A DNA stretch of 64,000 nucleotides from Flavobacteriaceae bacterium PS02336 (GTDB taxonomy: Bacteria; Bacteroidota; Bacteroidia; Flavobacteriales; Flavobacteriaceae): NCBI GenBank assembly GCA_029960065.1, contig JASCOF010000003.1, positions 310,001 to 374,000 of the forward strand, given 5' to 3'. The notes under the pieces are model-generated. The model had not been told where the DNA came from. It saw only the letters and a program-made list of their open reading frames with translations, and did not search any database. Below, piece by piece: positions 43,197 through 52,747 of this stretch. Numbering within the stretch: position 1 is the stretch's first letter; every line of letters begins with the position of its first letter. Both the position numbers and the translations under genes were made by a program.

Positions 43197-46100
43197 TTAA
43201 AATTTAACACTTAATCCCAATTGAGTAGTAACTGATGCTGGTCGATTTACACCAAATGGTGAAGCGGCCCATTCCGGATCATATCCATCAAATTTTGTAA
43301 ATACAAATGGATCTAAAACATTTACATAAACTCTTAGATTGGAGATTTTTAGTTTTTTCAATAAATCTGAATCTAATGTATAACCTAAAGATATATTTTT
43401 GATTTTCACATAAGAAGCGTCTCTGTAATATCCAAATAAAGATGTCCAATAAGCTCCAGCTCCAGTCGCAACTGGTCCAGGTCTTGGGTTGGTATTGTTA
43501 GCATTTGCTTCTATTCCTGTTCCGTTAGTCGGAATAAAATAATCCATTGCCAATTTTTGACGGCCTCTATCACTTACGTCTGCAAAGTTTTGGTGAAATG
43601 TACTCAAAACGGTCTGTCCTTGACTTGTGATTACTGAGAAATTAAAATCGAATTGACCAACGTTTAATTTAGAATAAAAACTTCCCTGCCATTCTGGATT
43701 TGGGTTTCCAATTACTGTTCTATCATCTTGATTAAATTTACCATCACCATTTAGGTCTTTTGGTCTCGCCTGTCCTGGAGCCATTCCGTAAGATGCTGCA
43801 GCTGCGGCTTCACTTTCCTGCCAAACACCATCATAAACATAATTGTAATTTGGGTTTAATGGTGCGCCAAGAATCAATTTGTTACCAATGTCACTTACTT
43901 TATCTTGATTGTAAATAGACTCTAATTTGTTAACATTTTTAGTAAAAGTAAAAGTGGTTTCCCAAGTTACCAGACGAGATTTGATGTTTTTAGTAGTTAA
44001 TAAAACTTCTACACCTTTATTACTTACAGAACCAACGTTGGCAAAAGTGTTTTTCCATCCTGATTCTGCCGGAAGCTGTTGTTTATAAATTAGATCGTCT
44101 GATAATCTATCATAAACATCTACACTACCCGAAATTCTATTTCTTAAGAATCCAAAATCAAGACCTAAATTATATTCTCTTGTTTTTTCCCAAGTTAAAT
44201 CTGGATTTGCAAGATTTTCTGACTGCCATCCAGAAACTACATTAGCACCTGCAGCATAAAACGTCTGCTGATTTAATAATGCCTGAGAAGTATAAGGAGC
44301 CACATTATCATTACCAGTGTAACCTAAACTCGCGCGTAATTTTAAATCTGAAACTACAGAACTGTTCTCTAAGAAAGATTCCTTACTTATTTTCCATCCT
44401 AATGCTAGAGAAGGGAAACTCTGCCACTTATTACCTTGAGATAAAACAGAAGAACCATCCCATCTTGTAGAAGCTGTAACTAAGTATTTGTCTTTAAAAG
44501 CATAGTTTAAACGAACTGCGTATGAATTCAAAGTATTTTTAGCATAAGAAGATTTTACTACATAGCTGGTTTGTACTCCTGATCCCATATTATCAGTTCC
44601 TACATCAAAAGGCTGATTATTAGAATACAAAGAAGAAAATTCATCTGTATTAGAATACAAACTTTGCAGTAACAACAAACTAAAATCATGTACTTCATTA
44701 AAAGTATGTTTTAAATCAATTTGATTGTCCCAAGTATAATTGAAGTTATTAAAATTTTCAAGAGTTGCAGAATTTTTTCCGTTTAACGTAACACCCGCAT
44801 TTGTCTGTGCTGTATAAGCTTTTGAGTTTTGTGTATCCATAACTCCTGCTGCAAAAGTAGTTTTAAAAGAAAGCCATTTTAGAGCTTGATATTGAAAATA
44901 AACATTACCTACTGTCTGCCATGTTTTTTCTTTTTGAGAAGAGTTCGCAATCTCCATCAGCGGATTTACCGTAGATGTTTTATTGATTGCCCAGGAACCA
45001 TCAGGATACGTTAATTTACCTGGAAGAAAAAATAAAGTTCCTACTTTTTCATTTCCTGCAGCATCAACTGCCCAAGGAGACATTAAAGGGCTTAATCTAA
45101 AAGCATCCTGCATGGCTAAATCGCTTCCTAATTGATTATCTAATCTAGCTATTGTAACATTTACACCTGTTGAAAATTTATCGTTAATCTTATGATTTAA
45201 TCCTAATTTAAAAGAATATTTATCTGTTGAATCATTTTCAATTAGTCCTCTGTCGCTTTGAATACCAAATCCTAAATTATAACTCATTCCTGATTCTGAA
45301 CGTCCAGCAATGTTTAAATAATTATTTTCTGTCATTCCTGTTCTAAGAACGGCATCATACCAGTCAAAGTTATAACCGCTGTTTGCACGAGAAACTAATA
45401 ACGGACTTTGGTTTCCGGCTAAAGAAGCCAGTTGAGCTGGAGTCTGAGTTGCTGGTGTTGCACTCATATAAGCTACTTGGTGAAATTTCCACCACTCTTC
45501 TCCTGACATCATTTTTGGTAATCTAGCGGCCGTTTTATTTCCATAAGAAGTATCAAAGGAGACACTAATTCCTGCTTTTGCACTTGTACCGCTTTTTGTA
45601 GTAACAATGATAACTCCATTTGATCCTCTAGAACCATAAATTGCTGCTGAAGAGGCATCTTTTAAAACATCCATTCTAGCAATGTCCTGCGGATTTAAGA
45701 AATCAATACCGTCCATAGGAACACCGTCTACCACATACAATGGCGAAGAACCCACCATACTTGGATTACTTGAATCTGCTATTAAAGAGTTATTTCCTCT
45801 AATTACAACTTTGAATCCATCTCCTGCACGACCTGAAGACGATGAAATCTGAACTCCAGGTGTACTTCCCTGAATTGCTTCTAGCGGATTAATCGTATTT
45901 CTTTCTGTAATTGTGGCAGCACTAATTGTACTAACAGATCCTGTCAAATCTGTTTTCTTTACAGAACCATATCCTACAACTACAACTTCATTTAGTGAAT
46001 TAGACTGTTCTACTAAACTCACATTAATTTTTGATTTTCCTGCAACAGCGACTTCCTGTGTTTGAAAACCTAAATAACTGATTACTAAAACAGCTTTTGA

Positions 46101-46328
46101 ATTCGTTACATTTATTTTAAAACTTCCTTCAAAATCTGTTGAAGTTCCATTCTTTGATCCCTTTTCCTGAATGTTTACACCAGGAAGCGATAATCCGGCG
46201 GCATCTGTTACTTTTCCTTCTATTGTGGTAGATTGGGCGCTCATGGTAGAGCATAGCAGAAAATTTAGAAAAAATAAAAACACAAGATTGCATTTTATTT
46301 TTTTCTTTAGTGGTTGTTTAATTTTCAT
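43197..46328 (-). CDS. SusC/RagA-family TonB-linked outer membrane transporter
   Basis: Importer of 1043 residues. It has a signal peptide with a long basic leader (MKIKQPLKKKIKCNLVFLFF) cleaved near SAQS, a carboxypeptidase-regulatory-like domain at about 33-115 (GKVTDAAGLSLPGVNIQEKG), NEVVVVGYGSVKKTDLTGSV, a plug with YVVDGVPMDGIDFL and SAAIYGSRGSNGVIIVTTKS, and a barrel ending TTQLGLSVKF. It lies 30 bases after the GH28 gene and 12 bases before susD, so all three share the LacI-controlled promoter at 47853-47860. Likely cargo is homogalacturonan or rhamnogalacturonan oligosaccharide. Confidence 0.96.
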   Translation of the reverse strand: MKIKQPLKKKIKCNLVFLFFLNFLLCSTMSAQSTTIEGKVTDAAGLSLPGVNIQEKGSKNGTSTDFEGSFKINVTNSKAVLVISYLGFQTQEVAVAGKSKINVSLVEQSNSLNEVVVVGYGSVKKTDLTGSVSTISAATITERNTINPLEAIQGSTPGVQISSSSGRAGDGFKVVIRGNNSLIADSSNPSMVGSSPLYVVDGVPMDGIDFLNPQDIARMDVLKDASSAAIYGSRGSNGVIIVTTKSGTSAKAGISVSFDTSYGNKTAARLPKMMSGEEWWKFHQVAYMSATPATQTPAQLASLAGNQSPLLVSRANSGYNFDWYDAVLRTGMTENNYLNIAGRSESGMSYNLGFGIQSDRGLIENDSTDKYSFKLGLNHKINDKFSTGVNVTIARLDNQLGSDLAMQDAFRLSPLMSPWAVDAAGNEKVGTLFFLPGKLTYPDGSWAINKTSTVNPLMEIANSSQKEKTWQTVGNVYFQYQALKWLSFKTTFAAGVMDTQNSKAYTAQTNAGVTLNGKNSATLENFNNFNYTWDNQIDLKHTFNEVHDFSLLLLQSLYSNTDEFSSLYSNNQPFDVGTDNMGSGVQTSYVVKSSYAKNTLNSYAVRLNYAFKDKYLVTASTRWDGSSVLSQGNKWQSFPSLALGWKISKESFLENSSVVSDLKLRASLGYTGNDNVAPYTSQALLNQQTFYAAGANVVSGWQSENLANPDLTWEKTREYNLGLDFGFLRNRISGSVDVYDRLSDDLIYKQQLPAESGWKNTFANVGSVSNKGVEVLLTTKNIKSRLVTWETTFTFTKNVNKLESIYNQDKVSDIGNKLILGAPLNPNYNYVYDGVWQESEAAAAASYGMAPGQARPKDLNGDGKFNQDDRTVIGNPNPEWQGSFYSKLNVGQFDFNFSVITSQGQTVLSTFHQNFADVSDRGRQKLAMDYFIPTNGTGIEANANNTNPRPGPVATGAGAYWTSLFGYYRDASYVKIKNISLGYTLDSDLLKKLKISNLRVYVNVLDPFVFTKFDGYDPEWAASPFGVNRPASVTTQLGLSVKF

Positions 46329-46358
46329 AAGTTTTTTAAGTGGTTTGGTTAATAGTTA

Positions 46359-47795
46359 CTAGTTAATTGATTTTACTTTCTGATCATTTATGTAGGTATT
46401 TATAAAGTTTATATTTTTTACATTTTTTAATAAATAGATAGAATCTACTTTTTGAATCTTTACATTTTTAAGTGTAATATTTTCTACTGGCGATTCTGCA
46501 TATCCTTCAGCCCAAACACTGTATCTGCCGCCATTTTTTACGTTTACATTTTCTAGGCTGACATTTCTAATTGTCGGAATAAAATTTCCAGTCTGAGATC
46601 CGTAAACGTTATAAAACATGTTTAGCTTTAAAACACATTCTTTTACGGTTCCTACTTCGAGGTTTCTAACAAAAATATTTTCGATAACCCCGCCTCTTTT
46701 TGAATTTGTTTTAATACGAATGGCGCGATCCAAATTCGGACTGTCCATCACACAATTCTCAACAAAAACGTTGTTCACACCAGCAGAAATTTCACTTCCT
46801 ATTACAACACCGCCGTGACCATCAATCATTTTACAGTTTTGCACAATAATATTTTTACTCGGAATGGCCACTCTTCTGCCATCTCCGTCACGTCCTGCTT
46901 TAATAGCAATACAATCATCTCCTGTATTGAATGTGCAGTTTTTAATAACAATGTTTTGAGAATATTCAGGATCACAACCATCGTTATTTGGCCCGTGGCT
47001 ATTCACCGTCACACCATCAATAATCATGTTATTGGTTTTTATTGGATGCAGAATCCAAAATGGTGAATTGATTATAGTTACCTCTTTTACTAAAACAGTA
47101 TTACATTCAAAAAACTCAATAAAATTTGGACGCAGATATCTTCCATCTCCAAAAACTCTTTCAGACACTGGAATTCCTTTTTCTGCCATATCAACTAAAA
47201 CCTCACGATTTGCTGGATCATTTTGAGATGGGATTCCTTTTTTCCATCCATAATTTTTTCCTCCAGACCAAATCCACCAATTCGTACTATCGGCTTGACC
47301 GTTTAATATTCCTTTGCCTGTAACAGCTACGTTGGTTTTATTTTTAGCATAAATAAGCGGAGAATAATTCATTACTTCAGTCCCTTCCCAAGAAGTATGA
47401 ACAATTGGATAATCTTTGGGTTTTACACTAAAAACAATTTCAGCATTATCTTCTAAATGCAAATTTACATTGCTCTCCAAATGAATTGCGCCGGTTAGAT
47501 ATTTTCCATTAGGAACTAAAACCTGACCGCCGCCATCTGCAGCACATTTCTTTATTGCCTTTTCAAATGCCGCAGTATTTAATGTTTTAGCATCTGCAAC
47601 AGCTCCAAAATCATTTATGTTATAAATTTTATTTGGAAAAGCAGTTTCCGGCATACTTTTTAGAACTAAATCAATTTTTTTCCACGGATTATCTAATGAA
47701 CTCAAAGAAGTTTGTTTTGCGCACGATATAATAAATAAACCAAAAACGGTTAAAAGTATAATCCCTTTAAATGTTATGTTCTTATTTGTAATCAT
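46359..47795 (-). CDS. GH28 polygalacturonase-type lipoprotein, first gene of the second pectin PUL
   Basis: Pectinase of 478 residues from ATG 47795 (MITNKNITFKGIILLTVFGL then FIISC lipobox). The in-frame ATG at 47828 adds 11 residues before a complete lipoprotein signal and is less likely. Canonical GH28 motifs: GPNNDGCDPEYSQNIVI near 272, TGDDCIAIKAGRDGDGR near 291, GHGGVVIGSEISAG near 325 and RAIRIKTNSKRGG near 360. It should hydrolyse galacturonide links at the cell surface or in the periplasm. Its promoter carries the best LacI-type operator of the window, and the divergent lacI gene is 287 bases away. It leads the GH28-susC-susD run. Confidence 0.93.
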   Translation of the reverse strand: MITNKNITFKGIILLTVFGLFIISCAKQTSLSSLDNPWKKIDLVLKSMPETAFPNKIYNINDFGAVADAKTLNTAAFEKAIKKCAADGGGQVLVPNGKYLTGAIHLESNVNLHLEDNAEIVFSVKPKDYPIVHTSWEGTEVMNYSPLIYAKNKTNVAVTGKGILNGQADSTNWWIWSGGKNYGWKKGIPSQNDPANREVLVDMAEKGIPVSERVFGDGRYLRPNFIEFFECNTVLVKEVTIINSPFWILHPIKTNNMIIDGVTVNSHGPNNDGCDPEYSQNIVIKNCTFNTGDDCIAIKAGRDGDGRRVAIPSKNIIVQNCKMIDGHGGVVIGSEISAGVNNVFVENCVMDSPNLDRAIRIKTNSKRGGVIENIFVRNLEVGTVKECVLKLNMFYNVYGSQTGNFIPTIRNVSLENVNVKNGGRYSVWAEGYAESPVENITLKNVKIQKVDSIYLLKNVKNINFINTYINDQKVKSIN

Positions 47796-47838
47796 TTGCG
47801 AAGTTTTTCTGTTTAAAGCCGAAAACATTACAGAATTA

Positions 47839-47860
47839 TGTAATCGATTACACGAAAGTA
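47839..47860 (-). promoter_or_regulatory. Operator TGTAATCGATTACA next to the -7 box of the pectin PUL promoter
   Basis: A perfect 14-bp palindrome (47839-47852) lies directly downstream of TACTTTCG (47860-47853, minus strand), a one-mismatch form of TAnnTTTG. No good -33 TTTG is seen at 19 bases. The same abutting layout occurs before kduI and the MFS gene, so repressor binding would cover the transcription start. Confidence 0.7.
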
Positions 47861-48002
47861 GAAAAATTGTTCTAAGACACCAAATTAATTTAGAAAAAAA
47901 TTATATATTTAATTTTTATTATAAATTTTAATTACATTTAATGCAAAAATTTAGATAATTTATTATCATTGTAAAACCTAAAACGATTTAGTTTTTAATT
48001 AT

Positions 48003-48016
48003 GGTAATCGATAACA
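48003..48016. promoter_or_regulatory. Weaker operator copy upstream of lacI
   Basis: GGTAATCGATAACA differs from the palindromic consensus at two positions. It lies 66-79 bases before the lacI ATG, and its centre is about 164 bases from the PUL operator. It could serve for autoregulation or looping. Confidence 0.5.
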
Positions 48017-48043
48017 ATTTTTATTACATAATGAAAAAAAATG

Positions 48044-48051
48044 TACTTTTG
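48044..48051 (+). promoter_or_regulatory. Probable -7 element of the lacI-type gene
   Basis: TACTTTTG matches TAnnTTTG and lies 30 bases before the ATG. A matching -33 TTTG is not clear at the right distance. Confidence 0.5.
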
Positions 48052-48081
48052 TCTAAAATAAACCGATAAACTTTTTTTTGA

Positions 48082-49110
48082 ATGAGTGAAAAAGTAACTA
48101 TTTATGATATTGCTGAAAAACTAAACATCACTGCTGCAACAGTTTCGAGAGCGTTAAACAACAATCCTAAAATTAAGGAAGCGACTCGCGAGCTGGTTAT
48201 TAAAACTGCTGCCGCAATGAACTACAAGCAAAATAAATTGGCACTGGCTTTAAAAAGCGGTCGAAGTAATAATATCGGAGTTATTGTACCACGTATTGAC
48301 AGTAACTTTTTCGCCTCTGTTATTCGAGGAATTGAAGAAGAACTTTATCCTCACGGCTATCAAGTAATTATTTGTCAAACACACGAAAGCATTAAAAGAG
48401 AAAATGAAAATCTTCACACTCTTGTAGATGCTCAAGTTGACGGCATCATGATGTCGGTCACTGGTGTTTCTAATGAAAATGATAGTGCTTTCAGAAATGT
48501 ATTAGAGAAAAATGTACCGCTAATATTTTTTGACAGAAGCAAACATATCGACGGAGTAAGTTCTGTTACCATTAATGACTTTAAAGGAGGTTATTTAGCT
48601 ACTAAACACCTGATAGATGAAGGCTGCAGAAATATTGCTCATTTTTCAGGAGACCAATCGCTGGATATTTTTAAAAACAGGTTTTTAGGCTACAAACAAG
48701 CCTTATTAGACAGTGGACTGACTTTTAACGAGGAATATGTTATTTATACTAAAAGTAGCGTTGAAGCGGGAAAAGAATCAGTTGATAAGCTTTTACAATT
48801 GGAAACACCTCCTGATGCTCTTTTCTCTTCGAGTGACTTTGCCGCATTGGGAGCTATTCAAGAGCTTAAAGAACGAAATATCAGTATTCCAAATGAGTTT
48901 TGTGTAGCAGGATTCAGTAATGAGCCGTTTACAAAATTCATGGAATTATCAATCACTTCTGTAGATCAATCACCATTAGAAATGGGTAAAATGTCTGCCC
49001 GCGTTTTCTTAGAACAGGTAGACAAAACCGATACCATCAAAATCGAAAAAAAGGTAGTTCTAGCACCAGAACTTCACATCCGTAAATCTTCTACAAGGAC
49101 TAATTTTTAA
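48082..49110 (+). CDS. LacI-family transcriptional regulator, probable pectin/uronate repressor
   Basis: Regulator of 342 residues. The N-terminal LacI HTH with hinge is TIYDIAEKLNITAATVSRAL followed by NNNPKIKEATRELV and NYKQNKLALALKSG. The core is a periplasmic-binding-protein-like sugar sensor (NIGVIVPRIDSNFFASVIRG near 65, LIFFDRSKHIDGVSSVTIND near 150, PDALFSSSDFAALGAIQEL near 240, EFCVAGFSNEPFTKFM near 273). It is divergent from the GH28-susCD unit. Palindromes of LacI type overlap the promoters of that unit, kduI and the MFS transporter, so it is the best candidate to bind them. Its inducer is probably a galacturonate-derived metabolite, but the sequence cannot show which one. Confidence 0.93.
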   Translation: MSEKVTIYDIAEKLNITAATVSRALNNNPKIKEATRELVIKTAAAMNYKQNKLALALKSGRSNNIGVIVPRIDSNFFASVIRGIEEELYPHGYQVIICQTHESIKRENENLHTLVDAQVDGIMMSVTGVSNENDSAFRNVLEKNVPLIFFDRSKHIDGVSSVTINDFKGGYLATKHLIDEGCRNIAHFSGDQSLDIFKNRFLGYKQALLDSGLTFNEEYVIYTKSSVEAGKESVDKLLQLETPPDALFSSSDFAALGAIQELKERNISIPNEFCVAGFSNEPFTKFMELSITSVDQSPLEMGKMSARVFLEQVDKTDTIKIEKKVVLAPELHIRKSSTRTNF

Positions 49111-49142
49111 AATATTTTTCATCGTATAATGTATATCACAAG

Positions 49143-49170
49143 GCTATCTCAAACGGATAGCTTTTTTTTT
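49143..49170 (+). terminator. Intrinsic terminator of the lacI-type gene
   Basis: Stem GCTATC (49143-49148) with GATAGC (49156-49161), 7-base loop, followed by nine T residues on the plus strand, 33 bases after the stop codon. Confidence 0.8.
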
Positions 49171-49171
49171 A

Positions 49172-49333
49172 AGCTTCAGAGAAGCGAAATATTTATAGAT
49201 AACAATTAGTCATCGAGAATAAAGCTCCAGCGGAGCGGCATATTTTTCTGCAATCTAAATATATGCCGCTCCGCTGGAGCTTTATGTTGTAACCGCTTAT
49301 CTTTTGCTATAAATATTTCGCTTCTCTGAAGCT
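49172..49333. repeat. Nested long palindrome between convergent lacI and uxaA
   Basis: Outer arms of 27 bases (49172-49198 and 49307-49333) and inner arms of 23 bases (49221-49243 and 49261-49283) are each perfectly complementary. The inner arms carry the GC-rich core GCTCCAGCGGAGCGGC. No ORF is inside. The structure lies between two intrinsic terminators in the convergent gap. Confidence 0.88.
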
Positions 49334-49336
49334 TCT

Positions 49337-49365
49337 AAAAAAAAAAAGACGCACATTAGTGCGTC
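49337..49365 (-). terminator. Intrinsic terminator of the uronate operon after uxaA
   Basis: Perfect 7-bp stem GACGCAC (49348-49354) with GTGCGTC (49359-49365), followed on the minus strand by eleven T residues. The stem sequence recurs at 32308-32325 without the T-run. Confidence 0.8.
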
Positions 49366-49420
49366 TCTATATATAAAACCTTTGTCACTTTGTCCCTCAG
49401 AACCTCAGTACCTAAAAAAT

Positions 49421-51043
49421 TTAAAGTGAAACCCCTCTTTTCCAAGGAATAAAATCGTTTTGATTTAAAACTGCAGCTTTGGTTTTAATGGTACCGCTGG
49501 CAACATTAATGATAAACTCAAGCATTTCGTCTGCCATTTCATCAATTGATTTTTCACCTGTGATAATTCCACCAGTATCAATATCTATAATATCAGACAT
49601 TTTGTTTGCTAACTGCGTGTTTGATGAAATCTTAACAACCGGTGCAATTGGATTTCCTGTCGGAGTTCCTAAACCTGTTGTAAACAATACCATATTTGCA
49701 CCAGAACCAACCATTGCAGTTGTACATTCTACGTCGTTTCCTGGCGTACATAACAATGTAAAGCCTGGTTCGTTAATATATTCTCCATAATCGAAAACAC
49801 CTGTAATTGGTGATGTTCCACCTTTTTTAGCAGCACCAGCCGATTTCATTGCATCTGTAATCAAACCGTCTTTAATATTACCTGGAGAAGGATTCATATC
49901 AAATCCTGAACCTGCATCAACAACTGTTTTTTCGTACCATTGCATTAAGTCTAAGAAACGTTTTCCATCCTCATCATCTATACAACGATTCACTAATTCC
50001 TGCTCTACTCCACATAATTCAGGAAATTCAGAAAGAATTGTAGTTCCTCCCAAAGCAACTAAATGATCTGATAACACTCCCAATGTTGGGTTTGCAGAAA
50101 TTCCAGAGAAACCGTCAGATCCACCACATTCTAAACCAATTCTTAGTTTAGACAATGGAGCTGGTTCTCTCTTAATTTCGTTTGCTTTTTTAATAGCTTC
50201 AAAAGTATCTTTTACAACACTGCTCAACATCGTTTCAATAGTACCAATTGACTGCTGATCGTAAATCAAAACAGGCTTTTTACTGTTTGGATTAATTGCA
50301 TCTAAAGCTTCTTTGAAAATCGAAATCTGAAGATTCTGGCATCCTAAACTCAAAACTGTTGCTCCAGCAACGTTCGGATTGTTTACATAACCTGCCAAAA
50401 GCTTAGCCAGACTATGAGAATCCTGACGAATTCCACCACAACCACCTTGGTGCGTAATGAATTTTACTTCGATATTATTGAACAAATTGGCGTCGTTTGA
50501 AGCTTCTTGATTTCCTGCTCCACCCGTTTCTGATTTCACTAAAGAACGTAACAATAACTGATAATCGTTCTCTTTCGGTTTCATCAACTCCTTCTCAAAA
50601 ATATCTTTTAAGATTTCGATGTTTCTGTTTTCACAAAAAACTAATGGAAAAAACAACCATACATTTTCTGTTCCAACTTGTCCATCTTCTCTATGATAGC
50701 CCTGCCACGTTCTGTCTTTCCATTTGTCAACATTTGGAGCATTCCAGCCAATAGTTTCTGTTTTACCAGTAACTTTATCACTTTCGTGTTTTACGTTTGC
50801 TGTAGAAAGTAAGCCGCCTTTTTCGATTCGTGCGCTTGCTTTTCCAACCAAAACACCATACATAATGATTCTGTCCCCTACATTAAAAGGAACCATTGCA
50901 ATCTTATGTTTCATTTTTACATCAGACTCTACTGTAATTGATTGTCCTTCAAAATCAATCACTTCGCCTGCAGTAAGATCCACCAAAGCAACCGCAACAT
51001 TGTCGGTTGGGTGAACTTTTATTAATTTTTTCTGCGTTGCCAT
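49421..51043 (-). CDS. uxaA: Altronate dehydratase
   Basis: Enzyme of 540 residues that dehydrates D-altronate to 2-keto-3-deoxy-D-gluconate (KDG). It has the N-terminal SAF domain (about 1-95, IKVHPTDNVAVALVDLTAGE, GDRIIMYGVLVGKA) and the long altronase domain with FFPLVFCENRNIE, THQGGCGGIRQDS near 205, LGCQNLQISIFKEAL and GLECGGSDGFSGISANP near 308. The conserved Cys residues fit metal or Fe-S binding of the family. It is the last gene of the uronate cluster, 39 bases after uxaB, and is followed by a terminator. Length equals that of fused UxaA proteins. Confidence 0.96.
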   Translation of the reverse strand: MATQKKLIKVHPTDNVAVALVDLTAGEVIDFEGQSITVESDVKMKHKIAMVPFNVGDRIIMYGVLVGKASARIEKGGLLSTANVKHESDKVTGKTETIGWNAPNVDKWKDRTWQGYHREDGQVGTENVWLFFPLVFCENRNIEILKDIFEKELMKPKENDYQLLLRSLVKSETGGAGNQEASNDANLFNNIEVKFITHQGGCGGIRQDSHSLAKLLAGYVNNPNVAGATVLSLGCQNLQISIFKEALDAINPNSKKPVLIYDQQSIGTIETMLSSVVKDTFEAIKKANEIKREPAPLSKLRIGLECGGSDGFSGISANPTLGVLSDHLVALGGTTILSEFPELCGVEQELVNRCIDDEDGKRFLDLMQWYEKTVVDAGSGFDMNPSPGNIKDGLITDAMKSAGAAKKGGTSPITGVFDYGEYINEPGFTLLCTPGNDVECTTAMVGSGANMVLFTTGLGTPTGNPIAPVVKISSNTQLANKMSDIIDIDTGGIITGEKSIDEMADEMLEFIINVASGTIKTKAAVLNQNDFIPWKRGVSL

Positions 51044-51082
51044 AATTAACCTTTATTCTTTGTTCTTATTATGTGTTTTTTT

Positions 51083-52528
51083 TTATTTTATTCTTTCTTG
51101 AAACTTAGCAAAACCAGCTTCAATTCCGTTTGAATCAATTTCCTCTAATGCAATTGTAATTGCTTTTGTTAATCCAGGAATTTCCGTTAAATCTTCTTCC
51201 CAGAAACCTTTGTTCTGTAATGTTAAACGAGCTATTTTTTCATAGTCATCTGATTTCCAAAGACCATCAAAAAATAAAACAATATCTTCACCATCTTTAA
51301 CCGGTAAACTTTGACCATTCCAAGTTCCTTTGTAGAAACGAATTAAACTTGCTAATGAAAAAGTCAAATTAACAGGCAATTTTTTGTTAGCCTTATAATA
51401 TCCTAATAAACTAGGCAAAACTCTTACTTTGAATTTCGATACAGAATTTAAGGCAATATCAGCAAGTGCATGTTTGATAAATGGATTTTTAAATCGGTCC
51501 ATTACTTCCTCAGAATAGGCCGTAATTTCATTTTTGTCCATATCAAGAGTTTCACTAATTTCACTAATAACGCTATTTACAAATTTTCCAGTAAAATCTC
51601 CGTTAACAGTTTCCATTACTAATTTATTACCATGCAAAAGTGAAAAAGGAACCATTGCCGTATGCGCACCGTTCAAAATACGAACTTTAATCATTTTAAA
51701 AGGACGTATATCATCAACGATTTTTACATTCAAATCTGTTTTATGAAAAGGCAATTTTGCTTTTAGATCATCTCCACCTTCAATAGCCCAAAGGAAAAAA
51801 GGTTCAGCCGCAACAATTAAATTGTCCTCATAATCTAATTTATTATTGTATTCTTCAATTTCAGCTCTTGGATATCCAGGAACAATTCTGTCAACCAAAG
51901 TACTATGATAGGTACAAGCATCTGATACCCAAGTTTTAAATGCATCTTCTAATTTCCATAGATCAACATATTGTAAAATATATTTTCTAAGGGTCTCAGA
52001 GTTATAATCAATTAATTCACAAGGAATTATTGTAACTCCTTTAGAAGCATCTCCGTTAAAATGTTTAAATCTTTCATATAATAAAACCGTCAATTTTGCA
52101 GGAAATGACACTGGTGGCTGCATGTCTGGAGTATCACTTTCAATAAATTCAATTCCAGCTTCTGTAGTATTAGAAACAATAAACTGAAGTTCTTCTTCTT
52201 TGGCTAAAGCCAAATAATTTGCAAATTCAGTATATGGGTTTATGGTTTTTACAATATTATTAATTAACTCAATATCTTGAATCTTTTCACCTTTTTTGAT
52301 TCCGTTCATAAACAAGGTATAAAGACCGTCTTGATCATTAATCATATTTACCATACCGTCTTTCAAAGGCTGCACTATTGCAATACCGGCATTAAAATCA
52401 ACTTCTTTATTTAGTTTGTCAAAAGCATAGTCAACAAAGGCTCTTAAAAAATTACCTTCTCCAAACTGAACTACCTTAATTGGCTGTAACTTTTCTAATC
52501 CTGTATTTATTCTATTTAATTTTTTCAT
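51083..52528 (-). CDS. uxaB: Tagaturonate reductase (altronate oxidoreductase)
   Basis: NAD-dependent enzyme of 481 residues in the mannitol dehydrogenase/UxaB family. It reduces D-tagaturonate to D-altronate. Motifs include VVQFGEGNFLRAFVDYAFD near 20 (nucleotide-binding start), EEELQFIVSNTTEAGI, VTIIPCELIDYNSETLRKYI near 165, and the catalytic-lysine region RPFKMIKVRILNGAHTAMVP near 278. It is preceded by a 219-base gap with a long stem structure, so it may start its own transcript with uxaA. The gap may instead be a leader or processing site within one long uronate operon. Confidence 0.95.
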   Translation of the reverse strand: MKKLNRINTGLEKLQPIKVVQFGEGNFLRAFVDYAFDKLNKEVDFNAGIAIVQPLKDGMVNMINDQDGLYTLFMNGIKKGEKIQDIELINNIVKTINPYTEFANYLALAKEEELQFIVSNTTEAGIEFIESDTPDMQPPVSFPAKLTVLLYERFKHFNGDASKGVTIIPCELIDYNSETLRKYILQYVDLWKLEDAFKTWVSDACTYHSTLVDRIVPGYPRAEIEEYNNKLDYEDNLIVAAEPFFLWAIEGGDDLKAKLPFHKTDLNVKIVDDIRPFKMIKVRILNGAHTAMVPFSLLHGNKLVMETVNGDFTGKFVNSVISEISETLDMDKNEITAYSEEVMDRFKNPFIKHALADIALNSVSKFKVRVLPSLLGYYKANKKLPVNLTFSLASLIRFYKGTWNGQSLPVKDGEDIVLFFDGLWKSDDYEKIARLTLQNKGFWEEDLTEIPGLTKAITIALEEIDSNGIEAGFAKFQERIK

Positions 52529-52596
52529 TTTAAATTTTCTTTAATGCGTTATAAATAACCATTTATAAACCTTATTTCTTCATTTATGCCTTTTAA

Positions 52597-52690
52597 ATTG
52601 TAAAAGAAACATTACACCCGATTGAATAAAACAAAGCTGGCTGTGAGGAATGGCTGGCTGAATTTTTCAAGCGTAATGTTCTATTACAAT
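52597..52690. repeat. Long stem with internal direct repeat before uxaB
   Basis: Arms 52597-52615 and 52673-52690 pair (AACATTAC with GTAATGTT, and ATTGTAA with TTACAAT). The 57-base loop contains GCTGGCTG twice. No ORF is present. It lies 69-162 bases before the uxaB start and could be a leader structure or an RNA-processing site. Confidence 0.5.
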
Positions 52691-52747
52691 CTCTAAAAAT
52701 CTAAAAAAAACTTATAAAATAAGGAGTTGGCATGATTACCCCTTAAT

